Shown one piece after another: positions 9,023-17,042 of a stretch of DNA of 64,000 nt. Origin of the DNA: Clostridioides difficile (GTDB taxonomy: Bacteria; Bacillota; Clostridia; Peptostreptococcales; Peptostreptococcaceae); NCBI GenBank assembly GCA_024919175.1, contig CP103804.1, forward strand, positions 2,790,001-2,854,000. The letters are read 5' to 3'. The translations under genes were made by a program, and so were the position numbers. The notes below the pieces were generated by a model, which saw only the letters and a program-made list of their open reading frames with translations, had not been told where the DNA came from and did not search any database. How positions within the stretch are numbered: position 1 is the stretch's first letter; each line of letters opens with the position of its first letter.

Positions 9023-9484
9023 ATGATATATGAAGGAAAGCTTACTGGAAAAGATTTAAAAATAGGTATAATAAACTCTCGTTTTAATGAATTTATAACA
9101 TCAAAGCTTTTATCTGGTGCTCAAGATTGCCTTTTAAGACATGATGTTACTCAGGAAAATATAGAAGTAGTTTGGGTACCTGGAGCTTTTGAGATTCCTC
9201 TTGTTGCTCAAAAAATGTCTAAGAGTGGTAAGTATGATGCTATAATATGTTTAGGATGTGTTATAAGAGGTGCTACTTCTCATTATGATTATGTGTGTAG
9301 TGAAGTATCTAAAGGTATTGCAAAAGTATCCTTGGATAATGAATTACCTGTTATATTTGGAATAGTAACAACAGAAAATATTGAACAAGCTATTGAAAGA
9401 GCTGGCACAAAATCTGGAAATAAAGGATATGATTGTGCTATGAATGCACTAGAAATGGCAAACCTATTTAAGGTTCTAGATTAA
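9023..9484 (+). CDS. ribH: 6,7-Dimethyl-8-ribityllumazine synthase
   Basis: RibH condenses dihydroxybutanone phosphate with the ribitylaminopyrimidine to form lumazine. Diagnostic segments are NSRFNEF, VPGAFEIP and GCVIRGATSHYDYV, the last carrying the catalytic histidine. The start is the ATG at 9023 (MIYEGKL), behind TTGGAGGAAATAAAA; a TTG 15 bases upstream overlaps the ribosome site and is rejected. The protein has 153 residues, the usual length. It is the last gene of the rib operon, about 104 bases after ribBA. Confidence 0.96.
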   Translation: MIYEGKLTGKDLKIGIINSRFNEFITSKLLSGAQDCLLRHDVTQENIEVVWVPGAFEIPLVAQKMSKSGKYDAIICLGCVIRGATSHYDYVCSEVSKGIAKVSLDNELPVIFGIVTTENIEQAIERAGTKSGNKGYDCAMNALEMANLFKVLD

Positions 9485-9538
9485 AGACTCTTATTGATTA
9501 AATAGTGAAAATTAAAATAGAGATTATGAAATACCATT

Positions 9539-9590
9539 AAGTACCAAAATGCCAAAACATATTTGTCATTTTGGTACTTAATAATCTTAA
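9539..9590 (+). terminator. Hairpin after the rib operon
   Basis: AAGTACCAAAATG and CATTTTGGTACTT form perfect 13-base arms around a 15-base loop. The following T-tract is weak, but it sits between convergent genes and probably terminates ribH transcription. Confidence 0.55.
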
Positions 9591-9676
9591 ATACAATTAT
9601 ATATAATTTCTGAATATATCTAGTTTTTGAATCATTAAAATATATAAAACTTAAACTCTTTTAGATATTAATAATT

Positions 9677-10291
9677 CTATCTTTCTCTATTCTTCTCAAG
9701 ATATAGTTTTTTAAAATTATTTACAATATCATCTATTTGAACAATCTTACCCATATCTTTATATTCATTAGAAATACCAATATCATTCACATATATTTTA
9801 AAATTAGAATATACACAATCATTATGTAAATTTTTAATAACACAAGATAGATTTTTAGTTTCAAACTCATTGTAATTGAGGAAATCTATTGCTTCAGCTC
9901 CTCCATTCTTTATATATGAAACAGCAATGACTCTATTAGTAAAAGATATTGAAATATAGTTTTCTATACAATTACTTAAAATAATATTTTGTTTAGAAAA
10001 AATTATTTTTTTACATCCTAACTGAGTGAAAAACTCTTGTATTATTCTTATGTCTATACTTAATGCGTCATCTGGTATTAATACATACAATATTGCCCTT
10101 TTAATAGAAACTTTGGCTTGTACATTTCTAATATAATTTTCAACATTACCTTCAAATAGATAATGATAAAATGGTACATTTGGTATAGGCTGTATTGAAA
10201 ATGATATTTTCTCCTTTAAATCATTATCTTTATGATAAAACATGAAATAATCACGGCATACTACAACAATATACTCATTCTTACTGAACAA
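9677..10291 (-). CDS. Unknown protein, possible degenerate actin-like fold
   Basis: A 204-residue protein that I do not recognise. It has no signal peptide or membrane segment. The stretch IPDDALSIDIRIIQEFFTQL followed by GCKKIIFSKQ recalls the MreB segment in which a helix is followed by G-A-K-V-Y-L. This suggests a relic of an actin-like domain, but the ATP-binding glycines are not obvious. Translation probably starts with TTG at 10291 (MFSKNEYIVV), preceded by GGGGAGAGGGAGATAAA. It is convergent with the rib operon and alone on its strand. The similarity to MreB is impressionistic and function is unknown. Confidence 0.6.
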   Translation of the reverse strand: MFSKNEYIVVVCRDYFMFYHKDNDLKEKISFSIQPIPNVPFYHYLFEGNVENYIRNVQAKVSIKRAILYVLIPDDALSIDIRIIQEFFTQLGCKKIIFSKQNIILSNCIENYISISFTNRVIAVSYIKNGGAEAIDFLNYNEFETKNLSCVIKNLHNDCVYSNFKIYVNDIGISNEYKDMGKIVQIDDIVNNFKKLYLEKNRER

Positions 10292-10713
10292 TTTATCTCC
10301 CTCTCCCCTAAAATATAAGTTAATAATTAGAAATACTTTTAAAAGCTTGAAATAACTACAAATATAGCTCTAAATATAAAATATCATAAATTTGTATATA
10401 TTACTATCAAAGCTATCGTTTTTATTTATATCATATATTAATGTTATATTAATTGTCTATTTTATTATTTTCTCGATTAATTATACAATATAATTAAGTA
10501 AGCAATAATAAACTATAAATGGACACCATAATTTAATGGTTGTTTATTAAATATAGAAGATTTTAGATTGTTTTGTGGTTACTTAGAAAGCTTTGAAGAT
10601 AACTTACAAGATTTGATTGTGTAGTATTTAAAAAGAGATGTTTTAATATATGATTTATAATAACTAAATCATATTTAGATACTAATAATTTTTAGTAAAA
10701 TATAAAATACTTG
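10292..10713. other. Non-coding stretch
   Basis: AT-rich sequence holding the presumed promoter of the preceding minus-strand gene. A 26-codon open stretch at 10544-10624 on the plus strand reads like the end of a protein, but has no start or recognisable family. Nothing else is supported. Confidence 0.4.
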
Positions 10714-10757
10714 AGATAAAAAAAGTATTACTGGAATTAAAAATTCCAGTAATACAA
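10714..10757 (-). terminator. Terminator of the alanine/cation symporter gene
   Basis: On the minus strand GTATTACTGGAAT and ATTCCAGTAATAC form perfect arms followed by TTTTTTTATC. It lies about 80 bases beyond the symporter stop codon. Confidence 0.88.
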
Positions 10758-10834
10758 GCTAATTTAATACTATATTTATATAAATCAAATTTATACTAAT
10801 CTATAAAAATCACTTCATAGTTTTATATTATGTT

Positions 10835-12286
10835 TTATCCTAGATGTTCTTCAGATAATTCACTATGCCACTCTGATACATTTTCTAGACCTTCTATCCC
10901 ATCTGCAATAAATACAGGGTCTTTTATTCCAGATTTTTTTTGACTTGTATAATCCTTTAAAGCAATGAATGCATACTTACCTAGAAGAGCTATTGCTATT
11001 AAGTTTATTATAGCCATCAGTGCCATAAATAAATCTGCTAAATTCCAAACTACTTCTACTTGAGTAAGAGAACCAAATAAAACCATACCTACGACAAAAA
11101 CTCTAAATATATTAAGTTTAGTTTTACTTCCACTCATAAACTCCATATTTGATTCCCCATAGTAATAATTTCCTACTATAGAACTAAATGCAAATAAGAA
11201 TATACAAACTGCTATAAAAATATTTCCCATTGGCCCTATATGGTGAGTTAAAGCTTCTTGAGCTAACTCAATTCCTGTTGCTCCACTGCTAGCATAATCT
11301 GAATATAATAATACCATGAACGCTGTACAACTACATATAATTATAGTATCTGTAAAAACACCTAATGATTGGATTAAGCCTTGTTTTACAGGGTGAGTTA
11401 CATGTGCTGTTGCAGCAGCATTAGGCGCACTACCCATACCTGCTTCATTAGAAAATAAACCTCTTTTTACTCCAGTCATTACAACTCCCATAAATGTACC
11501 AATTGCCATTCCTCTAAAATCAAATGCACTTTCTACTATTAATGATATAATTCCTGGTATTTCTGTTATATTCATTACAACTATAGCTAAAGCAACTAAT
11601 ATGTATAATCCCGCAAATACAGGAACTATTATCTCTGAAACTTTGGCTATTCTATGAACACCACCAAAAATAACTATTGCTGTTAAAATTCCAAGACCTA
11701 TTCCCATAGCCATCTTACTTATGCCAAATGCATTATTAAATGCCAATGAAACAGTATTTGCTTGAACTGCATTAAATACAAATCCATAACAGATAGTTAT
11801 AAGTATTGAAAATAAAACACCCATCCATCTTTTATTTAAACCTTGTTCCATATAATAAGCTGGTCCACCTCTAAAAGCTGGCCCATTCTTAACTTTATAA
11901 ATTTGTGCCAATGTACTCTCCACAAAACTTGAAGCAGAACCAATTAATGCTATAAGCCACATCCAAAATACAGCACCAGGACCTCCTGCTACTACTGCAA
12001 TTGCTATTCCTGCTATATTTCCAGTACCAACTCTTGAAGATGTACTTATACAAAAGGCTTGGAATGAAGATATTTTTCCTTCTTTTTTTGCATTTTTATT
12101 TGCTGCACCATCACCTAAAAGCCTAAACATTTCTATAAAATATCTGAATTGTACAAAATTTGTTTTAATAGTAAAGTAAATACCAATTACAACTAACATT
12201 ATAATTAGAATATAAGACCATAAGTAATTGTTTACAAATACTACTGCATTATTAATGCCTGTTAAAATACCATTTAAAAAATCCAT
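10835..12286 (-). CDS. Alanine or glycine:cation symporter (AGCS family)
   Basis: A 483-residue inner-membrane protein with about eleven hydrophobic segments. Family signatures include QFRYFIEM near the N-terminus, SSFQAFCISTSSRVGTGNIA, GGPGAVFWMWLIA and GVKRGLFSNEAGMGSAPNAA. AGCS proteins import alanine or glycine with sodium or protons; which substrate this one uses cannot be told. The start has a GGGGGT ribosome site (TTAACAGGGGGTAATTAATAAA). It is monocistronic with its own terminator and divergent from the next permease. Confidence 0.92.
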   Translation of the reverse strand: MDFLNGILTGINNAVVFVNNYLWSYILIIMLVVIGIYFTIKTNFVQFRYFIEMFRLLGDGAANKNAKKEGKISSFQAFCISTSSRVGTGNIAGIAIAVVAGGPGAVFWMWLIALIGSASSFVESTLAQIYKVKNGPAFRGGPAYYMEQGLNKRWMGVLFSILITICYGFVFNAVQANTVSLAFNNAFGISKMAMGIGLGILTAIVIFGGVHRIAKVSEIIVPVFAGLYILVALAIVVMNITEIPGIISLIVESAFDFRGMAIGTFMGVVMTGVKRGLFSNEAGMGSAPNAAATAHVTHPVKQGLIQSLGVFTDTIIICSCTAFMVLLYSDYASSGATGIELAQEALTHHIGPMGNIFIAVCIFLFAFSSIVGNYYYGESNMEFMSGSKTKLNIFRVFVVGMVLFGSLTQVEVVWNLADLFMALMAIINLIAIALLGKYAFIALKDYTSQKKSGIKDPVFIADGIEGLENVSEWHSELSEEHLG

Positions 12287-12672
12287 TTTATTAATTACCC
12301 CCTGTTAATATTGTTTTCTCAATAAATCTTAAAATCAAAAAAATGCATAATTCCTTGTGAAAAATTCATTAATTTAATTATAATATTTATAAAATTAAAT
12401 TACAAGGTTTAAAATGAATAATTTCTTTAATAAATTGCAGTTTTATCTTTAAATTCAACTTTATTTTATTAATTTTATAATTTAGATATAATTAATATTT
12501 TATATTACTTGTCAAATACAATAAATTATACTTTAGAAGTATATTTTTTCGTTTGTCGTTTAATATTATAAGTAATGATATGATTTTAAAATTTATTTAA
12601 ATAACAAAAATTTTCTTTAAATTCTGTTAATTTTCCGAAAACTTTGTTAAATAATATACTTTTATACATCCA

Positions 12673-12709
12673 TTGAAAAAACTAGAAAAAAGTAATACTA
12701 TATATAGTA
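12673..12709 (+). promoter_or_regulatory. Promoter and palindrome upstream of the ArsB/NhaD-type permease
   Basis: TTGAAA and TACTAT are separated by 17 bases. The -10 is part of the perfect palindrome TACTATATATAGTA (12696-12709), which may be an operator. The rest of 12287-12752 is AT-rich and shows no gene. Confidence 0.5.
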
Positions 12710-12752
12710 CTAGCATTAGACACAAAAGAATACAAATGGAGGTACTTATATT

Positions 12753-14018
12753 ATGGAATTTCAACAAATAATAGCTATATGTATATTTTTAATAGTTATG
12801 GCAGCTATTATTACAGAAAAGGTAAATAGATCTGTAGCAGCTGTTGGTGGTGCACTATTAATGATAATCTTCAATATACTTACACTTGATGAAGGATTAA
12901 GCCATATAGACTTCAATACTATTGGAGTATTAGTTGGTATGATGCTATTTGTTGCTGTTGTTAAAAACTCAGGGCTATTTGAATATATAGCTATTTGGAC
13001 TGCAAAAAAAGCTAAAGGTGATCCATGGAGAATAATGATTTGTTTTGCTATTATAACAGCCATTTTATCTGCTGTATTAGATAATGTTACTACTGTCTTA
13101 CTTATTGGTCCAATGACTATAGTTATTACACAAATTTTAGGACTTAATCCAGTTCCATTTTTAATAACACAAATTTTAGCTTCAAATATCGGAGGTACGT
13201 CTACTCTTATAGGTGACCCTCCAAATATTATGATTGGTAGTGCTGCTAATCTTAGTTTCATGGATTTTGTAATAAATTTAGGACCTGCTGTTATAGTAAT
13301 ACTTATTATAACAATAATATGTTTTAAGTTTATTTATGGAAAAGAACTTGTTGTGGATGATAAAGCTAAAGAAGTAATATTAAAACTTGATGAAAAAAAA
13401 TCTATTAAAGATAAGCCCTTACTTATAAAAAGTCTTCTTTTAATAGCATTTATACTCTTTGGTTTTATGTTTCATAGCACAATCCATATAGATTCTTCTG
13501 TTGTAGCATTAACTGGTGCATCTATAATGCTTCTCATAGGAAAACAAGATGTAGATGAGATTATGGCTGGCATTGAATGGTCTACAATCTTATTCTTTAT
13601 GGGATTGTTCGTAGTAGTTGGTGGATTAGTAGAAGTGGGTATAATAAATAAATTAGCTCAAGCATTGATTGGACTTACAGAGGGCCATATTGTATTTACA
13701 ATGTTATTAATATTATGGTTATCAGCAATAGTTTCTTCATTCTTAGATAATATTCCGTTTGTTGCAACACTAATTCCACTTATTTTGACTATGCAGGCTG
13801 AAGGAATTGATGTAATGCCACTATGGTGGGCAACATCTCTGGGAGCTTGTCTTGGAGGTAATGGGACACTTATTGGAGCCTCTGCCAATGTTGTACTAGC
13901 AGGTATAGGTAATAAACATGGTCATCCTATCTCTTTTAAAGAGTATTTTAAGATAGGTTTTCCACTTATGATTATATCTATTATTATATCTACTGTTTAT
14001 TTAATTATAAAATTTTAG
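12753..14018 (+). CDS. ArsB/NhaD-superfamily permease (SLC13/citrate-type)
   Basis: A 421-residue membrane protein with about ten to eleven helices arranged as two inverted halves. Each half carries a matching re-entrant signature: LDNVTTVLL with NIGGTSTLIGDPPNI in the first, and LDNIPFVATLIPL with GGNGTLIGASANV in the second. This is typical of the ion transporter superfamily containing ArsB, NhaD and the P-protein-like permeases. The GDPPNIM motif fits the P-protein/YbiR-like branch. Substrate is unknown; no arsenic genes lie nearby. The start has a GGAGGTACTTAT ribosome site. Confidence 0.87.
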   Translation: MEFQQIIAICIFLIVMAAIITEKVNRSVAAVGGALLMIIFNILTLDEGLSHIDFNTIGVLVGMMLFVAVVKNSGLFEYIAIWTAKKAKGDPWRIMICFAIITAILSAVLDNVTTVLLIGPMTIVITQILGLNPVPFLITQILASNIGGTSTLIGDPPNIMIGSAANLSFMDFVINLGPAVIVILIITIICFKFIYGKELVVDDKAKEVILKLDEKKSIKDKPLLIKSLLLIAFILFGFMFHSTIHIDSSVVALTGASIMLLIGKQDVDEIMAGIEWSTILFFMGLFVVVGGLVEVGIINKLAQALIGLTEGHIVFTMLLILWLSAIVSSFLDNIPFVATLIPLILTMQAEGIDVMPLWWATSLGACLGGNGTLIGASANVVLAGIGNKHGHPISFKEYFKIGFPLMIISIIISTVYLIIKF

Positions 14019-14056
14019 AAAATATAGTATAATAGTATTAAAGGGGATGTGTATAT

Positions 14057-14512
14057 ATGAATATTAATACTGTTCAAGGAGATTCAATTGAAGTTCTTTT
14101 AAGACAACTTGGAGCTACAAAAATATCAAAAGTAAGTAGTACATTATATTTTATCAAGTTTGATTTAGGAGACAACTGGGAAATATCTTATACTTATAAT
14201 ATTAATGCTAAAGATCAATATTTTTTACAAAGAATAGAACCATATCCTATTGGTAGAGGTCTGTTTAATGATGAATATGAAATAGTGTCATTTATTTCAA
14301 AGGATTTAAACAAATTTCTAAATGCTAAAAATAGTAGTAACTTTAAAACGTTTGTTGAAGTTACTAGAAAGGTCAATTCTATTATTGATAATGTAGAAGA
14401 ATTATTTTTAAACTATAATGTAGATGGAGATGATTTAAAAATACTCAATAAAGAACTTAATGGCATATTAAATGATATTAACTATATAGAAAAGCATACA
14501 AAGAAAATCTAA
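14057..14512 (+). CDS. Conserved hypothetical protein
   Basis: A 151-residue soluble protein that I do not recognise. The first ~80 residues look like an alpha/beta domain (LRQLGATKISKVSSTLYFIK, then WEISYTYNIN), and the last ~60 form charged helices likely to coil (VNSIIDNVEELFLNYNVDGD). Cysteines and membrane segments are absent. It starts with ATG behind AAGGGGATGTGTATAT, 38 bases after the permease, and probably shares its transcript. Confidence 0.75.
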   Translation: MNINTVQGDSIEVLLRQLGATKISKVSSTLYFIKFDLGDNWEISYTYNINAKDQYFLQRIEPYPIGRGLFNDEYEIVSFISKDLNKFLNAKNSSNFKTFVEVTRKVNSIIDNVEELFLNYNVDGDDLKILNKELNGILNDINYIEKHTKKI

Positions 14513-14612
14513 AGTAAGATACTTGTAAATTTAAGGTTCTATTAAAAAACTTTGTACAACCTCAAAATTTAATACTAAAGATAAAAAATCTTATTTGTTA
14601 AAATAATAAAGT

Positions 14613-14651
14613 AGCTGATTGAGCATATGCTCAATCAGCTATTTTGTTTTT
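14613..14651. terminator. Bidirectional terminator between convergent genes
   Basis: A perfect 28-base palindrome (arms AGCTGATTGAGCAT and ATGCTCAATCAGCT) followed by ATTTTGTTTTT on the plus strand. It ends the 12753-14512 unit; its 3' end just meets the stop codon of the minus-strand NifX-like gene. Confidence 0.88.
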
Positions 14652-15021
14652 AGTGATGTCCACATCCATCATGTGAACAAGTATGATTTGATGGAAATTC
14701 TACTAATTTTCCATCTTTAAGTAAGTCCAAATTACCACTGATAGTATCAGCTTCAGCTCTATAAACTTTTATTCCCATACTATTTAATTTAACTATGGCA
14801 CCTTGCCCTATTCCTCCAACTACCACTGCATCTACAACTGTACCTGATAATGCTTTTATTGGTTGACACTTTCCATGTTCATGACCTAAATCTCCATTGT
14901 CTAAAGATTTAACTTCTCCACTTTCTAAGTCACACACAACAAAGATTGGTGCAGAACCAAAATGACCATATGGTTTGCTATCTAATCCTTTATTTTCTTC
15001 TACTGGTATACATACTTTCAT
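14650..15021 (-). CDS. NifX/NifB-type dinitrogenase cofactor-biosynthesis domain protein
   Basis: A 123-residue protein of the NifX/NafY/NifB-C family, whose fold binds iron-sulfur or molybdenum-iron precursors. Family features are the start MKVCIPVEENKGLDSKPYGH, followed by FGSAPIFVVCDLE, and the VVVGGIGQGAIVKL segment near residues 66-79. The tail is Cys/His-rich (NHTCSHDGCGHH) and could bind metal. No nitrogenase genes are nearby, so it is more likely a metal or cluster carrier. The upstream ArsR gene ends 2 bases before it, so the two form an operon. Confidence 0.85.
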   Translation of the reverse strand: MKVCIPVEENKGLDSKPYGHFGSAPIFVVCDLESGEVKSLDNGDLGHEHGKCQPIKALSGTVVDAVVVGGIGQGAIVKLNSMGIKVYRAEADTISGNLDLLKDGKLVEFPSNHTCSHDGCGHH

Positions 15022-15023
15022 TA

Positions 15024-15392
15024 TTATTTCTCCCTTCTCTTACAACATTTTTTCATAGATTTACATTCTTTACTGCATCCTAGATGTATTGTATTTACAT
15101 CAAATACATCTATAAAGCTTTCACTAGAATTACTTAACATAGAGTTTATAAAATCCATACATATGTTAAACACTTCTTTGTTAATATGATATAAGACATA
15201 GTATCCTTCTTTATATCCTGTTATTATGCCAACTTCTTTTAATATTTTTATATGTTGTGAAACAGCAGAATCTGAAATTCCTAAGTATTTAGAAATTCCT
15301 TTTTGACAGATATTTCTTTTAGATACTAATATAAGTATGTTAAGTCTAGTTTCATCACTCAATGCTTTAAATATTTTAACCAAATTTTCCAT
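15024..15392 (-). CDS. ArsR-family winged-helix repressor
   Basis: A 122-residue regulator. The helix-turn-helix spans about residues 28-65 (ICQKGISKYLGISDSAVSQH, IKILKEVG), followed by a wing (GITGYKEGYYVLY-type). Metal-sensing ArsR proteins use cysteines or histidines; here Cys29 in the recognition region and the Cys-rich tail (HLGCSKECKSMKKCCKRREK) are candidates. The tail is unusually rich in cysteine and lysine. It precedes the NifX-like gene in one operon. A perfect palindrome at 15408-15425 just upstream is the likely autoregulatory operator. Inducer unknown. Confidence 0.88.
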   Translation of the reverse strand: MENLVKIFKALSDETRLNILILVSKRNICQKGISKYLGISDSAVSQHIKILKEVGIITGYKEGYYVLYHINKEVFNICMDFINSMLSNSSESFIDVFDVNTIHLGCSKECKSMKKCCKRREK

Positions 15393-15407
15393 AAATACCT
15401 CTTTTTG

Positions 15408-15425
15408 ATTAAGTAATTACTTAAT
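15408..15425. promoter_or_regulatory. Candidate ArsR operator
   Basis: ATTAAGTAATTACTTAAT is a perfect 18-base palindrome 15 bases before the arsR-like start codon, where a repressor would block the promoter. Confidence 0.55.
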
Positions 15426-15591
15426 TAAATTATAGTACTCTTAATTAGATTTTTCAACTATTATTTTGAAATTTTGGAACTTATTATAAATAATTCTAAT
15501 TATTTCTATATATATTTTAATTGTTAGTTTAAATCTATCAAAATAAACACATATAGAGATACATTTCTAAGATATCTTGAAATGAAATAAT

Positions 15592-15656
15592 AATATACAA
15601 ATAAAAAACTGTCTAAAATAATATAATTATTTTAGACAGTTTTTTATTTGTATATT
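15592..15656. terminator. Long perfect inverted repeat, terminator of trxA-trxB
   Basis: Two perfectly complementary 31-base arms (15592-15622 and 15626-15656) enclose only three bases. The core GTCTAAAATAAT/ATTATTTTAGAC is followed by TTTTTTATTTG on both strands, so it can terminate in either direction. It lies 24 bases past the trxB stop. Confidence 0.85.
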
Positions 15657-15679
15657 TAAAAATTTACTTACTAGTTATA

Positions 15680-16558
15680 TTAAGCTCTTTTTAATTTATC
15701 TAGATAATAAACAGCATTTAATGCTGCTATTTGTCCTTGCCCAGCTGCTTTGATATAAGAATATGGTTTACCTACACAATCTCCTGCAGCAAAACACCCT
15801 TCTATATTAGTTTTCATATTGTTGTCAACCTTGATATGGATACCATCAATTTCTATTCCAGGAATCAAGGTACTTGGAGCTGTACTATCTTTTATAACAA
15901 ATACCCCATCAACTTCAATATGATTTTCTTTAAAAGATATCTTATTTACAAGTTTATCTCCATCTATTTGCACTGGTCTATCATGTATAATCTCAATAGA
16001 TTCATCTAAATTATCTGAACTTCTCATAAGGTTTTCTTTTTTATACATAGGTATAAAGTAAGTTTTTGAAGTAAGTTCACTTAAAAAGTTTGCCTCTTCT
16101 TTAGATTCTTCATTATATCCTATAACTGCTACTTTTTTATTTCTATAAAGTGGTGCATCACATGTAGCACAATACCCTACTCCTCTTCCTAGAAACTCTT
16201 CTTCTCCTTTTATTGGTCTAGTATATTCTACACCAGTCGCAAGGATTACAGTAGTAGCCTCATACATATCATTTCCAGACATTATTGCAAAGTATTCTCC
16301 CATAGCATAAATATTATTTATTCTTTTATTTTCAATTGAAATATCCATATTATCTATATGCGATTTGAATTTGTCTTTTAATTCATCTCCACTTATATCA
16401 TAAAAACCTAAATAATTATCTATTGAAGGAGCTTTAACAAGTTTATTGCTTAAATTATCATTACCAAACATAATCATTGTTTTATTTCTTATTTTTGCAT
16501 TTATAGCAGCAGATAATCCCGCTGGACCACTACCTATTATAGCTATGTCATATCTCAT
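15680..16558 (-). CDS. trxB: Thioredoxin reductase-like flavoprotein lacking NADPH-binding motifs
   Basis: A 292-residue FAD enzyme reducing the adjacent thioredoxin. The FAD motif is IIGSGPAGLSAA (8-18) and the redox site is CATC (Cys130, Cys133). The second nucleotide domain is altered. Where NADPH-dependent reductases have GGGxSA and HRRxxxR, this protein has GYNEES (147-152) and PMYKK (170-174). That matches the ferredoxin-dependent flavin thioredoxin reductases described in clostridia, so ferredoxin is the likely electron donor (inference). The C-terminal FAD motif GCFAAGDCVGKPY is intact. The ATG at 16558 follows GGGTGAATATT; an upstream GTG overlaps that site and is rejected. It lies 16 bases after trxA. 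Confidence 0.9.
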   Translation of the reverse strand: MRYDIAIIGSGPAGLSAAINAKIRNKTMIMFGNDNLSNKLVKAPSIDNYLGFYDISGDELKDKFKSHIDNMDISIENKRINNIYAMGEYFAIMSGNDMYEATTVILATGVEYTRPIKGEEEFLGRGVGYCATCDAPLYRNKKVAVIGYNEESKEEANFLSELTSKTYFIPMYKKENLMRSSDNLDESIEIIHDRPVQIDGDKLVNKISFKENHIEVDGVFVIKDSTAPSTLIPGIEIDGIHIKVDNNMKTNIEGCFAAGDCVGKPYSYIKAAGQGQIAALNAVYYLDKLKRA

Positions 16559-16574
16559 AATATTCACCCATTTT

Positions 16575-16892
16575 TTATAAATATGATTTTACTTTCATCT
16601 CAATTTTATTCTTAGGCATAAATCCAATTAGAGTTTCAACTGGCTCTCCATCTTTAAATATAATCATAGTTGGTACTGTAGATACACTAAATTGTTGAGC
16701 TATTTCTAAGCTTTCATCTATATCAACTTTTACAAATCTAGCTTCGTCTTTCATATCTTCGCCTAATTCTGCAAATACAGGTGCTAACATATTACAAGGT
16801 CCACACCAAGTTGCAAAGAAATCTACTACAACTACTCCTTTACTACCTTCAACACTACTTCTAAATTCAGATGTATTTATAACTTTTGCCAT
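16575..16892 (-). CDS. trxA: Thioredoxin
   Basis: A 105-residue thioredoxin with the active site WCGPC at 29-33, preceded by VVVDFFAT and followed by a cis-proline region STVPTMIIF. It passes electrons from the adjacent reductase to cytoplasmic disulfides. The start is strongly supported by TTTAGGAGGATTAAAAAA before the ATG. It is the first gene of a two-gene unit with trxB, which ends at the long inverted repeat at 15592-15656. A TATAAT element about 37 bases upstream of the start may be its -10. Confidence 0.96.
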   Translation of the reverse strand: MAKVINTSEFRSSVEGSKGVVVVDFFATWCGPCNMLAPVFAELGEDMKDEARFVKVDIDESLEIAQQFSVSTVPTMIIFKDGEPVETLIGFMPKNKIEMKVKSYL

Positions 16893-17042
16893 TTTTTTAA
16901 TCCTCCTAAAAATTTATTATCCTTATAATTATACTATGAAATTTATAAATATAATTTTACTTTTATAAATTCTTTTATATTTTATTTTATACTAATTAGT
17001 ATACCCATTCTTTATTTGTAAAAACAGATTTTTATATTTTTA

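Noticed and set aside
10544..10624. Twenty-six-codon open stretch ending LESFEDNLQDLIV
   Set aside because: It looks protein-like but has no start codon, ribosome site or recognisable family, so it is not annotated as a gene or pseudogene.
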